Assembly (NCBI RefSeq): GCF_004358105.1
Contig: NZ_SMYL01000017.1
Span: forward strand, 1 to 36,460
Direction: 5' to 3'
DNA length: 36,460 bases
Origin: Sapientia aquatica
GTDB taxonomy: Bacteria; Pseudomonadota; Gammaproteobacteria; Burkholderiales; Burkholderiaceae_D
Below, piece by piece: positions 35,495 to 36,460 of this stretch. The notes under the pieces were generated by a model that was not told the DNA's origin, did no database searches, and saw only the letters and a program-made list of their open reading frames with translations. Both the position numbers and the translations under genes were made by a program. Each line of letters starts with the position of its first letter. The stretch's first letter is position 1.

Positions 35495-36142
35495 ATGGCA
35501 TGGACCCGCGACGAAATGGCTGCGCGCGCAGCAAAAGAGCTGCAGGATGGATACTACGTCAATCTGGGCATTGGTTTGCCTACGCTTGTGGCGAACTACG
35601 TGCCAGCCGGTATGGATGTGTGGTTGCAATCGGAGAATGGGTTGCTGGGGATAGGTCCGTTTCCTTTACCTGAGAACGTCGATGCCGATTTAATTAACGC
35701 AGGCAAACAGACGGTGACGACGTTGCCTGGCTCGTCTTTTTTTAGCTCCGCTGATTCATTCGGCATGATTCGCGGCGGGAAAATCAATCTGGCCATTCTG
35801 GGCGCGATGCAGGTGAGCCAGTCTGGCGACCTGGCAAACTGGATGATCCCTGGGAAAATGGTCAAGGGCATGGGTGGAGCCATGGATCTGGTTGCAGGTG
35901 TTGGTCGCGTTGTCGTGTTGATGGAGCACGTGGCCAGGAACGATCAGCACAAGATTCTCAAGGTCTGCGATTTGCCCTTAACGGGTGTGGGCGTAGTGAA
36001 CCGAATCATTACCGACCTTGGTGTTCTCGATGTTACCGACTCCGGTTTGAAATTAATTGAATTGGCACCGGATGTAAGCATCGATGAAACAATTACTAAA
36101 ACCGGGGCTGAACTGGATATATCGACCATCGTTGCTCACTGA
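35495..36142 (+). CDS. 3-oxoacid CoA-transferase subunit B
   Basis: 215 residues from ATG 35495, after GAGTGAGAAC; an in-frame GTG at 35483 would add four residues. The beta subunit carries the catalytic Glu47 in [12 protein letters not shown], which forms the CoA thioester, plus [13 protein letters not shown] and [15 protein letters not shown]. It is the last gene of the plus-strand operon and closes the proposed route: an acid from the AcnX step is activated to its CoA ester here. The acceptor is inferred. Confidence 0.92.
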   Translation: MAWTRDEMAARAAKELQDGYYVNLGIGLPTLVANYVPAGMDVWLQSENGLLGIGPFPLPENVDADLINAGKQTVTTLPGSSFFSSADSFGMIRGGKINLAILGAMQVSQSGDLANWMIPGKMVKGMGGAMDLVAGVGRVVVLMEHVARNDQHKILKVCDLPLTGVGVVNRIITDLGVLDVTDSGLKLIELAPDVSIDETITKTGAELDISTIVAH

Positions 36143-36154
36143 AATACTACCTGA

Positions 36155-36183
36155 CCTGTTGTGACGGCGGTCAGTTGAACAGG
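36155..36183 (+). repeat. Imperfect hairpin past the CoA-transferase genes
   Basis: CCTGTT (36155-36160) and AACAGG (36178-36183) flank an inner TGAC-GGCG-GTCA stem, 12 bases after the last stop. No T-run follows, so termination here is uncertain. Confidence 0.3.
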
Positions 36184-36267
36184 CGGCCATCTAAATCAGG
36201 CAGACATATAGACCCGACTTGCCGTCCATTTAAGCCATCGACGACACGCGATGCCCAATTTTAGCGC

Positions 36268-36285
36268 CAGCAGACCTGCTGTTTT
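36268..36285 (+). terminator. Possible weak intrinsic terminator
   Basis: CAGCA/TGCTG stem with a 4-base loop followed directly by TTTT (36282-36285). It lies 126 bases beyond the last gene. The stem is only 5 bp. Confidence 0.25.
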
Positions 36286-36343
36286 ATTGCTCTTGTTGCG
36301 ATTGCCTGACTACGGATAGATCATTGTTTGTATTTTTGATTCA

Positions 36344-36460
36344 TCAGACTTTCCTGTGGGTCGCTGAAGTCGGATAAAGGTCAAGCCCGCCACAATGGAA
36401 ATATACGGCGATCTTGAAATTGTCCCGATTTCGGAATCCACAGGCGCGTTTTTGTACAGT
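36344..36460 (-). CDS. C-terminal end of an ISL3-family-like transposase (partial)
   Basis: On the minus strand, 38 residues enter from the right edge and stop at TGA (36344-36346). The stretch [18 protein letters not shown] followed by LDLYP resembles, to my recollection, the conserved tail of ISL3-type (DDE) transposases. Most of the gene lies outside the window, so neither its completeness nor the element's inverted repeats can be judged. It marks the right border of the operon as a mobile-element junction. Confidence 0.5.
   Translation of the reverse strand, partial: TVQKRACGFRNRDNFKIAVYFHCGGLDLYPTSATHRKV

Noticed and set aside
1-36460. CRISPR arrays, tRNA or rRNA genes, phage structural genes
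   Set aside because: I saw no regularly spaced repeats, cloverleaf genes or phage motifs anywhere in the window.
36395-36460. Plus-strand frame from ATG 36395 open to the edge
   Set aside because: The 22 codons overlap the better-supported minus-strand transposase tail and have no recognisable pattern.

Overview
The window looks like a chromosomal catabolic region of a Gram-negative proteobacterium, most likely a betaproteobacterium (an Oxalobacteraceae-like member of Burkholderiales). This is inferred from the two TonB-dependent receptors, the LysR regulators, the DgoK-DgoA-DgoD gene set, the AraFGH-type ABC transporter and the moderate GC content. The genus cannot be fixed from this sequence alone. 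I see no rRNA, tRNA or CRISPR.

Region A (about 1-20.2 kb, all on the minus strand) reads as a galactan/galactose utilisation locus. From its 5' end (high coordinates) it encodes galactonate dehydratase (DgoD), KDGal kinase (DgoK) and KDPGal aldolase (DgoA). These are followed by an SMP-30 lactonase, an AraF-AraG-AraH sugar ABC transporter and a family 2 glycosidase. A strong 12-bp hairpin follows, then an SDR sugar dehydrogenase with its LysR regulator. Next come an acetyl-esterase-like hydrolase, a TonB-dependent receptor, a GH30 glycosidase resembling endo-beta-1,6-galactanases, a CE2-like SGNH esterase and a truncated glycosidase-like lipoprotein. Together these can import galactan fragments across the outer membrane, deacetylate and cut them, take galactose through the inner membrane, and oxidise it by the De Ley-Doudoroff route to pyruvate and glyceraldehyde-3-phosphate. 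Three upstream regions of this locus carry a matching TAT-N11-ATA dyad, the layout expected of a LysR binding site.

Region B (20.3-24.4 kb, minus strand) is a separate, unassigned catabolic operon: SDR, an Asp/Glu-racemase-superfamily protein lacking both usual catalytic cysteines, an MDR-type quinone oxidoreductase and a BCCT transporter.

Region C (24.5-27.8 kb, minus strand) holds a secreted repeat/beta-propeller-like protein and a TPR-sulfotransferase protein.

Region D (27.8-36.1 kb) has a LysR gene divergent from a tight plus-strand operon: TonB-dependent receptor, secreted type-B carboxylesterase, large and small subunits of aconitase X, and the A and B subunits of a 3-oxoacid CoA-transferase. 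This suggests uptake and hydrolysis of an ester, dehydration of the released hydroxy acid and its CoA activation. The substrate is unknown, and I consider this the most novel part of the window. The right edge contains the C-terminus of what looks like an ISL3-family transposase running out of the window.
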